Shown here piece after piece: positions 53,110 to 61,998 of a stretch of DNA of 64,000 bases. This stretch comes from Delftia tsuruhatensis NBRC 16741 (lineage in GTDB: Bacteria > Pseudomonadota > Gammaproteobacteria > Burkholderiales > Burkholderiaceae_C): the NCBI RefSeq assembly GCF_001571325.1, contig NZ_BCTO01000033.1:62001-126000 (forward strand). The letters are read 5' to 3'. The notes below the pieces were generated by a model, which did not search any database, had not been told where the DNA came from, and saw only the letters and a program-made list of their open reading frames with translations. Within the stretch, counting starts at the first letter, position 1, and every line of letters starts with the position of its first letter. The position numbers and the translations under genes are program-made.

Positions 53110-54267
53110 GTGAAGTTTCTGATCGATTTTCCCAACCCCCATGACGGCTCGGCCGCCCGGCTGCGCCATGGCTTCGGGCCGCCGCTGCGCAGCCTGGCAG
53201 CCCATGCGCCCGAGCAGGTGCGCGGTGTGCTTGACGCCGTGCAGCAGGCTGCCCAGGCCGGCCTGTGGTGCCTGGGCTGGGTGCGCTACGAGGCGGCGGC
53301 GGCGTTTGACGCGGCCTACGCCGGCGCCCTGCATGCCACGCCGCCAGGCGAGCCGCTGGCCTGGTTTGCCGTCTTCGACGGCCCCCGGCCCTGGCCTGAA
53401 GACGCGGACGCGGTCGAGACCGGCCCTCAGGTGCAATCTCAGGTGCAATGGCAGCCCGGCCTGGAGCGTGCCGATTTCGATGCCGCCATTGCGCGCATCC
53501 ACGAGGCGATTGCGGCCGGTGACTGCTATCAGATCAATTACACGGCCCAGTTCATGGGCCGGCTGCTGGGCGACATCCCATCGCTGTTCGCCGCGCTGCG
53601 ACGTGCCCAGCCCGGCGGCTACGTGGCCTGCATGGACAGCGGCGACGAGCAGGTGCTGTCCGTCTCGCCCGAGCTGTTCTTCGACTGGGATGGCGAGCGC
53701 ATCCTCACGCGCCCCATGAAGGGCACGGCGCCGCGTGGCGCCACGCCTGCACAGGACGAGGCGAATGTCCAGGCCATGCGGTCCTCGCCCAAGGAGCGGG
53801 CCGAGAACGTGATGATCGTGGACCTGCTGCGCAACGATGTCTCGCGCATTGCCGAGCCTTTCAGCGTCCAGGTGCCGCGCCTGTTCCATGCCGAACCCCT
53901 GCCCACCGTGTGGCAGATGACGTCCGACGTGCAGGCGCGCACGCGGCCCGGCACCGGCCTGGCGGACGTGTTTGCGGCGCTGTTTCCCTGCGGCTCCATC
54001 ACGGGCGCGCCCAAGCGCCAGGCCATGCGGCTCATCCACGAGCTGGAATCGGGTCCGCGCGGCGTGTACTGCGGCGCCGTGGGCGTGGTGCGGCCCGGCA
54101 CCACCGCGGGGCGCGTGCACGCCACCTTCAATGTGCCCATACGCACGGTGGTGGCGCGTGGCACGCAACTGCGCTGCGGCATCGGCAGCGGCATCACCTC
54201 GGGCGCCGAGGCGCCTGCCGAATGGCAGGAATGGCGCCACAAGAGGGCTTTTCTGGACAAGGTGTGA
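53110..54267 (+). CDS. pabB: Aminodeoxychorismate synthase component I
   Basis: 385 residues from GTG 53110 (VKFLIDFPNP), since the upstream in-frame part reads poor sequence. Chorismate-binding motifs: AAIARIHEAIAAGDCYQINY, SPELFFDWDGERILTRPMKG, MIVDLLRNDVSRIAEPFSVQ, ALFPCGSITGAPKRQAM and FNVPIRTV. It makes 4-amino-4-deoxychorismate, then 4-aminobenzoate, for folate. No N-terminal glutamine amidotransferase part is fused. The next gene is its natural partner. Confidence 0.92.
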   Translation: MKFLIDFPNPHDGSAARLRHGFGPPLRSLAAHAPEQVRGVLDAVQQAAQAGLWCLGWVRYEAAAAFDAAYAGALHATPPGEPLAWFAVFDGPRPWPEDADAVETGPQVQSQVQWQPGLERADFDAAIARIHEAIAAGDCYQINYTAQFMGRLLGDIPSLFAALRRAQPGGYVACMDSGDEQVLSVSPELFFDWDGERILTRPMKGTAPRGATPAQDEANVQAMRSSPKERAENVMIVDLLRNDVSRIAEPFSVQVPRLFHAEPLPTVWQMTSDVQARTRPGTGLADVFAALFPCGSITGAPKRQAMRLIHELESGPRGVYCGAVGVVRPGTTAGRVHATFNVPIRTVVARGTQLRCGIGSGITSGAEAPAEWQEWRHKRAFLDKV

Positions 54268-54281
54268 AAGGGCGTGCAGCC

Positions 54282-54917
54282 ATGGCGGATACGGACTTCG
54301 ATTTCGACATTCTGGAAACCCTGGCCCTGCGGGATGGCGGTTTCATCCACCTGCAGCGCCATGTGACGCGCATGCAGGACGCGGCGCGGCATTTCGGCCG
54401 GCCCTGCACGGATGCCGTGCTGGAGCAGGCATTGCAGCAACTGCGCCAGGCGCACGCCAGCGGCCACTGGCGCGTGCGCCTGGCGCTGGATGCCACGGGG
54501 CGGATACAGACCCAGGCGGCGCCGCTGCCGCCTTCGGCCACGCCTGTTCGGCTGGCGCTGGCCGACCGGCCCATCGCCAATGCGGTGGCGCGTGGCGACT
54601 GGGTGCGTTTCAAGACCTCGCGCCGCGCGCACTACGACAGCCTGCAGCCCACCGATGCCTCGGTGTTCGACACCGTGCTCCACAACGAAGACGGCGAGAT
54701 CACCGAGGGCACGCGCGGCAACATCGCCGTGCTGCTGGCGGGCCGCTGGGTGACTCCGCCGCTGTCCAGCGGCCTGCTGCCCGGCGTGGGCCGCGCGGTG
54801 GCGCTGGACGAGGGCCGCGTGGTGGAGCACCCGGTGCGGCTGGACGATCTGCCACGCGTGCAGGGCTGGGCCTTCGTCAACAGCCTGCGCGGCTGGCTGC
54901 CGGCGGTTCTGCGCTGA
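54282..54917 (+). CDS. pabC: Class IV aminotransferase, aminodeoxychorismate lyase-like
   Basis: 211 residues, shorter than E. coli PabC (269). FIHLQRHVTRMQDAARHFGR, VRFKTSRRAHYDSLQ, and EDGEITEGTRGNIAVLL hold the PLP-phosphate and lyase motifs; the Schiff-base lysine is Lys110 in RFKTSRR. Located 14 nt after pabB, matching the conserved order. It would eliminate pyruvate from aminodeoxychorismate. Often fused to PabB in proteobacteria, here separate. Confidence 0.88.
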   Translation: MADTDFDFDILETLALRDGGFIHLQRHVTRMQDAARHFGRPCTDAVLEQALQQLRQAHASGHWRVRLALDATGRIQTQAAPLPPSATPVRLALADRPIANAVARGDWVRFKTSRRAHYDSLQPTDASVFDTVLHNEDGEITEGTRGNIAVLLAGRWVTPPLSSGLLPGVGRAVALDEGRVVEHPVRLDDLPRVQGWAFVNSLRGWLPAVLR

Positions 54918-54994
54918 GCTGCAGGCTAGAGCCACGGGTGGAACTCATGGTTTTCAGGGATGGATTCCACAAGGCAATGTCAGACAATCGGTGA

Positions 54995-55011
54995 ATATTG
55001 TTGAGCAATAT
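54995..55011. promoter_or_regulatory. Inverted repeat before the second Bug gene
   Basis: ATATTG-TTGAG-CAATAT, 45 nt before the Bug start, in the AT-rich region 54918-55055. Could be an operator or the promoter itself. Confidence 0.4.
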
Positions 55012-55055
55012 CATTTTGATTGTTGGCTGATGCCTGCCTCCCCTGAGATCGATCC

Positions 55056-56039
55056 ATGCATGAATTCCATATTTCCCGCCGCGCGCTGATCAGCGCCGCG
55101 GCTGTCCTGGCGGCGGGCCCGCTGTGCGCCCAGACCACCTATCCCAACAAGCCCATTCGCGTCGTCGTCGGCTACGCGGCAGGCGGCTCGGTCGACCTGG
55201 TGGGGCGCGTGGTGGGTGACATCCTGGCCAAGCACCTCAATGCGACCGTCGTGGTCGACAACGTGCCCGGTGCCGCCGGCGTGGTGGCCGCGCAGCGCGT
55301 GGTCGGTGCCAAGGCCGACGGCTATACCCTGCTCGCAGGCTCCAGCAACGAATTGGCGGGCACGAAGTTCGTCAACGCCGCGCAGAAGTACGACCCGGCC
55401 ACGGACCTGACCGGCATCGCGCTGACCGGCGTGCTGCCCAACCTGTGGGTGGCCGGCACCAAGATGCCGGCCAAGACCCTCGACGAGTTCATCGCCCTGG
55501 CCAAGGCCCATCCCGGCAAGTACAGCTACGGCAGCCCGGGCATCGGGTCCACGCCGCATTTCTCGGGCGAGCTGATCAAGAAGATGGCCGGGGTGGACAT
55601 CGTCCATGTGCCCTACAAGGGCTCGGCCGCGATGACCAGCGACCTGGCGGGCGGCAACCTGGACTTCGCCATCGTCTCTCCCTCGGTGGCGGCTCCGTTC
55701 ATCCAGAGCGGCAAGATCAAGGCCCTGGGCGTGACCACGGCCCACCGCATCGCCATGATGAAGGACGTGCCCGCACTGGGCGAGAACGCAGCGCTCAAGG
55801 GCTACGCGCTGAGCGGCTGGTTCGGGCTGGCGGGTCCCAAGGACCTGCCTGCCGATGTGGTGGCCAGCCTGCAGAAGGCCTTGAAGGCGGGCCTGGCCGA
55901 TCCGGCGATGCGCGCGCGCCTGGAAGGGGCGGGCATCATTGCCCCCACGGGCGACGAAAACCTGGCCCAGATCATCCGTACTGACATGGGCAAGTACGCC
56001 GAACTGGTCAAGTTCGCCAGGATCACGCCGGAAAACTGA
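55056..56039 (+). CDS. Bug/TctC-family tripartite tricarboxylate transporter receptor (2)
   Basis: 327 residues. The N-terminus has HISRRALISAAAVLAAG, a twin-arginine-like SRR followed by a hydrophobic helix and AQT cleavage. Family motifs: IRVVVGYAAGGSVDLVGRVV, VVVDNVPGAAGVVAAQRV, KYSYGSPGIGSTPHFSGEL and VPYKGSAAMTSDLAGG. No tct membrane genes are next to it. A terminator follows the stop codon. Ligand (carboxylate or aromatic acid) not predictable. Confidence 0.87.
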   Translation: MHEFHISRRALISAAAVLAAGPLCAQTTYPNKPIRVVVGYAAGGSVDLVGRVVGDILAKHLNATVVVDNVPGAAGVVAAQRVVGAKADGYTLLAGSSNELAGTKFVNAAQKYDPATDLTGIALTGVLPNLWVAGTKMPAKTLDEFIALAKAHPGKYSYGSPGIGSTPHFSGELIKKMAGVDIVHVPYKGSAAMTSDLAGGNLDFAIVSPSVAAPFIQSGKIKALGVTTAHRIAMMKDVPALGENAALKGYALSGWFGLAGPKDLPADVVASLQKALKAGLADPAMRARLEGAGIIAPTGDENLAQIIRTDMGKYAELVKFARITPEN

Positions 56040-56060
56040 AGCACGGCCTGCTGCCATGAA

Positions 56061-56088
56061 AAACGCCTCGTTCCCCGAGGCGTTTTTT
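56061..56088. terminator. Bidirectional terminator between Bug gene and DTW gene
   Basis: AACGCCTCG (56062-56070) pairs with CGAGGCGTT (56076-56084) around TTCCC. T run to the right and A run to the left; it touches the stop codon of the convergent DTW gene. Confidence 0.92.
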
Positions 56089-56726
56089 CATTCGGGCCTG
56101 TGCCGGGCATGCAGGGACAGCAGCCCCTCGAGCGCATCGCGCAGCGGCTGCAGCGACGGGCCGGCAGGCGCCAGCCGTTGCAGCGCGCAGGCCGCTGCCT
56201 CCAGCGTGGACAGCTGGCCCGGCGCATGGGCCTTGCGCAGGGCGCCGTAGCGCGAGGCGGGCAGGTCGCCCTGCAGTGCCAGGCGCGGCAGGGCCTGCAG
56301 GCCGGGGTTGAGGTAGAGCATCTTGCGGCTCTTGCGCCAGGTGGCGTCCAGCACCACCAGGCGCAGGTCCTCGGGGCATGGCGCGGGCTGCGGCCAGGGC
56401 GCTTGCCTGGCCAGGCCCAGCTGGTCGCCGTGCGGCGTTTCCGGATAGAGCAGTACGGCCTGTCGCGGGGCGTCGCCCGCCTGCCAGGGCGCGTGCAGCA
56501 GTGCCTGCAACTGCGCTGGCTCGAAGGCCTCGCCCACCGCCAGGCGGCTGGCGGGCAGGCACAGGTGCAGCAGCCGGCCCGTGCCCTTGGCCTGCAGTTC
56601 TTCCTCGGGATGCTGGAGCACCAGCAGCTGCACCGCATGCGGCACCGGCTGCACCAGGGGGCACAGGCAGGTGCGCTCAGGGCGCAGGCATTGTGCGCAG
56701 CGTGCGCGGGTGCTCACGGCGGACAA
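56088..56726 (-). CDS. DTW-domain protein, tRNA-uridine aminocarboxypropyltransferase-like
   Basis: 212 residues. N-terminal cysteines in RCAQCLRPERTCLCP, then LLVLQHPEEE and the family motif in LVVLDATWRKSRKML (D-x-T-W signature), followed by LQALPRLAL. DTW proteins transfer the 3-amino-3-carboxypropyl group of SAM to a tRNA uridine (acp3U; E. coli TapT at U47). The family motif supports this reaction but which uridine is unknown. Single gene; terminator 3' to it is shared with the Bug gene. Confidence 0.83.
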   Translation of the reverse strand: MSAVSTRARCAQCLRPERTCLCPLVQPVPHAVQLLVLQHPEEELQAKGTGRLLHLCLPASRLAVGEAFEPAQLQALLHAPWQAGDAPRQAVLLYPETPHGDQLGLARQAPWPQPAPCPEDLRLVVLDATWRKSRKMLYLNPGLQALPRLALQGDLPASRYGALRKAHAPGQLSTLEAAACALQRLAPAGPSLQPLRDALEGLLSLHARHRPE

Positions 56727-56741
56727 GGCCTGGCGCCTGCC

Positions 56742-57101
56742 TTACAGGCGACCCTTGTAGTAGCTGGGCTTGTCCATGTCGGCGATTTCCACGCTGAGCT
56801 GGACCATCATGCCGGCCGGCTGGGGCGTGAGGCGGCGCAGCACCGCGGCAATGCCTTCGGACAGTTCCTTCTTGGCCGTGTCGGTACGGCCCGCCAGCAG
56901 GCGCAGCTGCACGTGGACGAAGCCGCGATTGGCCGGTGCCGAGCCGATCTCGAACTGGCTGACCGGCAGCAGGCGGGCCTTGACGTCGGCCTCGTCCAGG
57001 ATGCTGGGGTGGCCGCAGACGAAGGCGTTGAGTTCGGTCAGCAGTTGCTGGCCGGGCAGGCCGGCGAGGTTGTCGGTGTATTCGACGTAGAGATGAGGCA
57101 T
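56742..57101 (-). CDS. 5-carboxymethyl-2-hydroxymuconate isomerase-like protein (tautomerase superfamily)
   Basis: 119 residues beginning MPHLYVEYTDNL, the proline-1 start of the CHMI family, with VSQFEIGSAPANRGFVHVQL and FVCGHPSILDEADVKARL. After Met removal Pro1 would act as general base; the family isomerises 5-carboxymethyl-2-hydroxymuconate. Lone gene 15 nt before the DTW gene and 31 nt from bioF. No hpa genes adjacent; an HpaH-like hydratase is 43 kb away. It may be a tautomerase of other function. Confidence 0.75.
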   Translation of the reverse strand: MPHLYVEYTDNLAGLPGQQLLTELNAFVCGHPSILDEADVKARLLPVSQFEIGSAPANRGFVHVQLRLLAGRTDTAKKELSEGIAAVLRRLTPQPAGMMVQLSVEIADMDKPSYYKGRL

Positions 57102-57132
57102 GGATGTCTCCGTTCCGGTGGTGAAGAGGGAT

Positions 57133-58350
57133 TCAGGGCAGGGGTGGGGCCAGGCGCGAGACCTCGTCCAGCGCCGTCAGCAGCAGCTGCACGTCGATGC
57201 GCGTGTGGGAGGCCGACAGCGCGATGCGCAGCCGCGCCGTGCCTTCGGGCACGGTGGGCGGGCGGATGGCGGGCACCCACAGGCCGCGCTCGCGCAGGCC
57301 TTCCATCACGGCCAGGGCCGTGGCGTTGGAGCCTATGACCAGGGCCTGCACGGCGGTGCGCGAAGGCAGCAACTGCCAGCCCGTGCGCGCCAGCAGCGGC
57401 GTGAGGCCGGCGCGCAGCTCGGCAATGCGTTCGGCCAGGGACTCGCGGCGCTCGTCCTCGGCCTCGATCAGGGCCACGCTGGCCTGCAGCGCGCTGGCCA
57501 GCATGGGCGGCGCGGCCGTGGCGAAGATGTAGCTGCGCGTCTTTTGCAGCAGCCACTCGACCAGCATGTCGCTGCCCGCGACAAAGGCGCCGGCCACGCC
57601 AGCGGCCTTGCCCAGCGTGGCCATGTAGAGCACGCGCGGCGAGGCGTTTGCGCCCGTCAGTCCCGCCTCGGCCAGGCTGCCCCGGCCTTGTGGGCCGAGC
57701 ACGCCGAAGCCATGCGCGTCGTCGAGCAGCAGCAGCGCGTCGTACTGCTCGCACAGCGCCAGCAGGCCGCGGATGTCGGCCACGTTGCCATCCATGCTGA
57801 ACACGGCATCGCTGATGACCAGCTTGCGCCGGGCCGTGCTGGCGGCCAGTTGCGCGGCCAGGTCGCCCAGGTCGGCATGGGCATAGCGGTGGACCTGGGC
57901 GCGCGACAGGCGTGCGCCGTCGATCAGGCAGGCGTGGTTGAGCGCATCGGAGAACAGGGCATCGCCCGCGCCCACCAGGGCCGGCACGATGCCGGCATTG
58001 GTGGCGTAGCCCGCATAGAAGTAGAGCGCGCGCGGCAGCTGCACGAAGTGCGCCAGCTGTTCCTCCAGCGCGGCGTTGGCCGTGCTGTGGCCGCTGACCA
58101 GGGGCGAGCCGCCCGAGCCCACGCCAAAGGCCTGGGCGCCCGCGCAGGCGGCGCGCACCAGGGTGGGGTGGCCGGCCAGGCCCAGGTAGTCGTTGCTGCA
58201 AAAGGCCAGCATGGGGTGGCCGTCCACCTCCATGTGGGCGCCGCTGGCGGCGCCCTGCAGCGGCGCCGTGGCGCGGCGGCGGCGGCGCAGGTGGGCTGCG
58301 TCGAGCTCGGCGATGCGCGCGGGGATGTCGTCCAGCCAGGAGCCGCTCAT
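57133..58350 (-). CDS. bioF: 8-amino-7-oxononanoate synthase
   Basis: 405 residues from ATG 58350 (MSGSWLDDIP), whose ATGA overlaps the bioD stop; an ATG 6 nt upstream is less favoured. GLAGHPTLVRAACAGAQAFG, GSGGSPLVSGHSTANAALEE, DDAHGFGVLG and the PLP-lysine segment YMATLGKAAGVAG are typical. It condenses pimeloyl-ACP/CoA with alanine. Third gene in bioA-bioD-bioF. Downstream, a CHMI-like gene follows in 31 nt. Confidence 0.95.
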   Translation of the reverse strand: MSGSWLDDIPARIAELDAAHLRRRRRATAPLQGAASGAHMEVDGHPMLAFCSNDYLGLAGHPTLVRAACAGAQAFGVGSGGSPLVSGHSTANAALEEQLAHFVQLPRALYFYAGYATNAGIVPALVGAGDALFSDALNHACLIDGARLSRAQVHRYAHADLGDLAAQLAASTARRKLVISDAVFSMDGNVADIRGLLALCEQYDALLLLDDAHGFGVLGPQGRGSLAEAGLTGANASPRVLYMATLGKAAGVAGAFVAGSDMLVEWLLQKTRSYIFATAAPPMLASALQASVALIEAEDERRESLAERIAELRAGLTPLLARTGWQLLPSRTAVQALVIGSNATALAVMEGLRERGLWVPAIRPPTVPEGTARLRIALSASHTRIDVQLLLTALDEVSRLAPPLP

Positions 58351-59048
58351 TGCCATTGCTCCGGCAGGGTATAGGTGGTGGCGCGCGGGTCGGGGTGCTG
58401 CTGGAAGGGGATGTCGGCCAGCAGCGGCGCCTGCAGTTGCCGGTCCAGGTGCTGGCGCAGCCAGGCCATGTTTTCCTCGGGCACCAGCATGGCGGGGTCC
58501 ACGCGGCTGGCAATCCAGCCGGCCAGGCGCAGTCCGCGCGCGCGGACGGCCTCGGCCGTGAGGGCAGCGTGGTTCAGGCAGCCCAGCCGCAGGCCCACGA
58601 CCATGACCACGGGCAGGTCCAGCGCGCAGGCCAGGTCGGCGCCCGAGAGCTGGTCGGACAGCGGCACGAGAAAGCCGCCCGCGCCTTCCACCACCACGGC
58701 GTCGGCCTGTTCGGCCAGGCGCCGGTAGCTGTCCACGATGTGTGCGATCTCTATGGAGCGGCCCGCGCGCTGCGCGGCGATGTGCGGCGACATGGGATCG
58801 GGCAGCAGCACGGGGTTGTCGAGTTCGGGCGGCACGGCCAGGGTGGAGGCGGCGCGCAGCGCCAGCGTGTCCTCGTTGGCCCAGCTGCCCTGGCCGTCGG
58901 GCTCGGCGCCTGCGGCCACGGCCTTCATGCCCACCACGCGGGCATGGTGGCGGGCCAGCGCATGCAGCAGCCCGCAGGAGGCCAGGGTCTTGCCCACGCC
59001 CGTGTCGGTGCCGGTGACAAAGCAGCCAATGGTGCGGTGGGCATTCAC
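58347..59048 (-). CDS. bioD: Dethiobiotin synthetase
   Basis: 233 residues. FVTGTDTGVGKTLASCGLL (P-loop), GMKAVAAGAE, VVEGAGGFLVPLSDQ and LRLAGWIASRVDPAML. It closes the ureido ring of dethiobiotin from 7,8-diaminononanoate, CO2 and ATP. Overlaps bioA (ATGA at 59045-59048) and bioF, so all three are translationally coupled. Confidence 0.94.
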   Translation of the reverse strand: MNAHRTIGCFVTGTDTGVGKTLASCGLLHALARHHARVVGMKAVAAGAEPDGQGSWANEDTLALRAASTLAVPPELDNPVLLPDPMSPHIAAQRAGRSIEIAHIVDSYRRLAEQADAVVVEGAGGFLVPLSDQLSGADLACALDLPVVMVVGLRLGCLNHAALTAEAVRARGLRLAGWIASRVDPAMLVPEENMAWLRQHLDRQLQAPLLADIPFQQHPDPRATTYTLPEQWQ

Positions 59049-60367
59049 GAATGGTTCTCCTGGGCCAGGGTGTCTTCAAGGGCCGCCAGCGCGCTGGCGG
59101 CCAGGTGCTGCACGGCTTCTTCGTCCAGCAAATAGGGAGGCATGGCGTAGAGGGTGTTGCTGATAGGGCGCAGCAGCAGCCCGCGCTCCAGCGCGGCTGC
59201 GCTGTAGCGACGCGAGAAGTCGGGCAGCGAGGTCTGCACATCCCAGGCCCAGATCATTCCCTGGCGCCGTGCGTGGCGCACGCGGGCGTGCTGGTTCAAA
59301 GGGGCGAAGGCGCCGTCCAGCGTTTGCGCCAGCGCGAGGTTGGCGTTGATGGCATCGGTCTGCTCGAACAGCTCCAGCGTGGCCAGGGCCGCGCGGCAGG
59401 CCAGCGGGTTGCCGGTGTACGAGTGCGAGTGCAGGAAGCCGCGCGCCACGGAATCGTCGTAGAAGGCGGCGTAGACGGCCTCGGTGGTCAGCACGGCCGA
59501 CAGGGCCAGCGTGCCGCCCGTCAGGCCCTTGGACAGGCAGATGAAATCCGGCCGTATGCCGGCCTGCTGGTGGGCGAACATGCTGCCCGTGCGGCCGAAG
59601 CCCACGGCGATCTCGTCCACCACCAGGTGCACCTCGTAGCGGTCGCACAGGGCGCGCGCCAGGCGCAGGTATTCGGGGTCGTGCATGGCCATGCCGGCCG
59701 CGCACTGCACCAGCGGCTCGACGATGAGTGCGGCCGTGGTCTCGTGGTGCTGCTCCAGCCACTGGCGCAGGCCTTCGGCGGCGCGCCGTGCCACATCGAC
59801 CGGGCTTTCGCCGCCTTGCGCGCCGCGTGCATCGGGGCTGGGCACGGTGTCGGCCAGGCGCACCAGGGGGGCATAGGCTTCGCGGAAGATGGGAATATCG
59901 GTCACGGCCAGCGCGCCCACGGTTTCGCCGTGGTAGCCGCCGGCCAGGCCGGCAAAACGGCTCTTGGCGGGGCGGCCCAGGTTGCGCCAGTAGTGCGCGC
60001 TCATCTTGAGGGCGATCTCGGTGGCCGATGCACCGTCGCTGCCGTAGAAGGCATGGCCCAGGCCGGTGAGCGTGGCCAGTCGTTCGGACAGCTCCACCAC
60101 GGGCGCGTGCGTGAAGCCGGCCAGCATCACATGGTCCAGCCGGGCGAGCTGGTCGGTGAGCGCGGCCTGGATGTGCGGATGGCTGTGGCCGAAGAGGTTG
60201 ACCCACCAGGAGCTGACGCCATCCAGGTAGCGGCGTCCTTCGGTGTCGTGGAGCCAGGGGCCCTGGGCACGCGCGATGGCGATGGGGGGCGCGGCCTCGT
60301 GCCGCTTCATCTGGGTGCAGGGGTGCCACACAGCCGCAAGGCTGCGGGCGGCAAGCGATTGAGTCAT
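59045..60367 (-). CDS. bioA: Adenosylmethionine-8-amino-7-oxononanoate aminotransferase
   Basis: 440 residues. VWHPCTQMKRHE, GVSSWWVNLFGHSHPHIQAA, FYGDDGAS-type FYGSDGASATEIALKM and the PLP-lysine CLSKGLTGGTLALS with DEIAVGFGRTG mark BioA. It uses SAM as amino donor to make 7,8-diaminononanoate. First gene of the bio operon; panD lies 27 nt upstream on the same strand, so promoter or readthrough from panD is possible. Confidence 0.95.
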   Translation of the reverse strand: MTQSLAARSLAAVWHPCTQMKRHEAAPPIAIARAQGPWLHDTEGRRYLDGVSSWWVNLFGHSHPHIQAALTDQLARLDHVMLAGFTHAPVVELSERLATLTGLGHAFYGSDGASATEIALKMSAHYWRNLGRPAKSRFAGLAGGYHGETVGALAVTDIPIFREAYAPLVRLADTVPSPDARGAQGGESPVDVARRAAEGLRQWLEQHHETTAALIVEPLVQCAAGMAMHDPEYLRLARALCDRYEVHLVVDEIAVGFGRTGSMFAHQQAGIRPDFICLSKGLTGGTLALSAVLTTEAVYAAFYDDSVARGFLHSHSYTGNPLACRAALATLELFEQTDAINANLALAQTLDGAFAPLNQHARVRHARRQGMIWAWDVQTSLPDFSRRYSAAALERGLLLRPISNTLYAMPPYLLDEEAVQHLAASALAALEDTLAQENHS

Positions 60368-60394
60368 CGCGCGATTGTCACACCGCAGCGCAGC

Positions 60395-60775
60395 TCACAG
60401 CTGCTGCGTGGGCACGTGGTGGCGCAGCTCGACCTGGCGGTTGGCATCGTCCACGAAGACCAGCTGGGGCCGGTGCTCGGCCACGTCGGTCTCATGGACC
60501 TGGGCAAAGGACGCAATGATCAGCAGATCACCCACGGCAGCACGGCGCGCGGCCGAGCCGTTGACCGAGATCATGCCGCTGCCGCGCTGGCCCTTGATGG
60601 CATAGGTGACGAAGCGCTCGCCGTTGTCGATGTTCCAGATGTGCACCTGCTCGTTCTCGACGATGTTGGCGGCGTCCAGCAGGTCCTCGTCGATCGCGCA
60701 GGAGCCTTCATAGTGCAGCTCGCATTGCGTGGTCTTGACGCGGTGGATCTTGGATTTGAGCAGGGTGCGGAACAT
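60395..60775 (-). CDS. panD: Aspartate 1-decarboxylase
   Basis: 126 residues from ATG 60775 ([13 protein letters not shown]). The self-cleavage site is Gly24-Ser25 in [10 protein letters not shown], exactly as in E. coli, which gives the pyruvoyl group on Ser25. [20 protein letters not shown] and [12 protein letters not shown] complete it. It makes beta-alanine for pantothenate. It is separated from panB/panC by 12 kb and stands upstream of bioA. A longer frame to 60832 has no support. Confidence 0.95.
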   Translation of the reverse strand: MFRTLLKSKIHRVKTTQCELHYEGSCAIDEDLLDAANIVENEQVHIWNIDNGERFVTYAIKGQRGSGMISVNGSAARRAAVGDLLIIASFAQVHETDVAEHRPQLVFVDDANRQVELRHHVPTQQL

Positions 60776-60926
60776 GTTTTGTCTCTCGAGGGGGCGCTTG
60801 GGCGCGATCTTGACGGTGGCGGGGACTGGCAAAAAAAGCCACCAAGTCTATCTGCGAACCGCCAAACCCATGATGGCCGTGGAGTTGCTCTTCCGGGGGC
60901 GGCTCTCTGGCAGGTCTGGCTTGAGG

Positions 60927-61292
60927 TCAGCCCAGATCCAGCACGCAGCCATCGCCGATGCTGTCGCGCCATACGCGGATGCGGCTGGGAGCGGGCTGCA
61001 GGTCGGCCAGGGAATCGGCAATGAACAGGCACAGGTTTTCCAGCGTGGGCTTGCCCAGGCCGGGGATTTCGTCGAGGAAGCGGTGGTCCAGCGCGTCGCC
61101 CAGGGTCTTCAGGCGCGAGCGCAGGTAGCCCAGGTCGATCACCATGCCGTTGTCCGGGTTGCGCGGGCCGGTGACGCTGACTTCGGCGTAGTAGGTGTGG
61201 CCGTGGATGCGGCGGCTGCTCTCGGTCTCGATGGCGCGCTCCAGCGTGTGGGCGGCGTCGAAGAAAAAGCGCTGGTGAACGGTGAACTGCAT
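60927..61292 (-). CDS. queD: 6-carboxy-5,6,7,8-tetrahydropterin synthase
   Basis: 121 residues (E. coli 121) from ATG 61292. FFFDAAHTLERAIETES (zinc His), RIHGHTYYAEVSVTG and GMVIDLGYLRSRLKTL follow the PTPS/QueD pattern; DHRFLDEIPGLGKPTLENL ends the active site. It makes carboxytetrahydropterin for queuosine. Lies 8 nt after queE, so both are co-transcribed. Confidence 0.95.
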   Translation of the reverse strand: MQFTVHQRFFFDAAHTLERAIETESSRRIHGHTYYAEVSVTGPRNPDNGMVIDLGYLRSRLKTLGDALDHRFLDEIPGLGKPTLENLCLFIADSLADLQPAPSRIRVWRDSIGDGCVLDLG

Positions 61293-61300
61293 GGCAAAAA

Positions 61301-61939
61301 TCAGCGGATGCCGGTGAGCTTGTGGGTCTGCAGGCTCAGGCGCCAGGCCGGGTGCTGCAGGCATTGCGCTATGCAGGCGGCCGTGTTGTCGGCCTGCAGG
61401 ACGTTGTCCATGGGCTGCAGGAAATAGTGGTCGAAACGGGTGCCGGCCTCGATGGCCTGCAGATCGAAGCCGGGCTGCGGCCAGACCAGCTTGAGCTCCT
61501 GGCCGCTGCGCTGCACCCAGTCGGCGCCCGCCTTGGGGCTGATGCACAGCCAGTCGATGCCCTCGGGCGCGGCCACGGTGCCATTGCTTTCCACGGAAAT
61601 GCGAAAGCCGCGCGCATGCAGGGCCGCGATCAGGGGCTCGTCCACCTGCAGCAGGGGCTCCCCCCCGGTCAGCACCACCATGCGGTGCCGGCTGTCGCCG
61701 GCCGGCCACTGGGACAGGATGCGTTCTGCCAGGGCGTCGGCCGTGGCGAACTTGCCGCCCAGCGTGCCGTCGGTGCCCACGAAGTCGGTGTCGCAGAACT
61801 GGCAGATGGCGCTGGCGCGGTCCTGCTCGCGGCCGGTCCAGAGGTTGCAGCCTGCAAAGCGGCAGAACACGGCCGGCGTGCCGGCCTGGCCGCCCTCGCC
61901 CTGCAGGGTGTAGAAGATTTCTTTGACGCTGTAAGTCAT
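61301..61939 (-). CDS. queE: 7-carboxy-7-deazaguanine synthase (radical SAM)
   Basis: 212 residues. The radical-SAM cluster is CX14CX2C (Cys31, Cys46, Cys49), the variant seen in the short Burkholderia-type QueE enzymes, rather than the usual CX3CX2C. GEGGQAGTPAVFCRFAGC, GGEPLLQVDEPLIAAL, ESNGTVAAPEGI and a C-terminal LSLQTHKLTGI are family features. It converts carboxytetrahydropterin to CDG in queuosine synthesis, and follows queD in the same transcript. Confidence 0.94.
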   Translation of the reverse strand: MTYSVKEIFYTLQGEGGQAGTPAVFCRFAGCNLWTGREQDRASAICQFCDTDFVGTDGTLGGKFATADALAERILSQWPAGDSRHRMVVLTGGEPLLQVDEPLIAALHARGFRISVESNGTVAAPEGIDWLCISPKAGADWVQRSGQELKLVWPQPGFDLQAIEAGTRFDHYFLQPMDNVLQADNTAACIAQCLQHPAWRLSLQTHKLTGIR

Positions 61940-61998
61940 GGTGCATGGAGGCCGGTGGTGCCGGCCTGTCGGTGTGCGCGTGCCTGTGTCCGTGCCCG

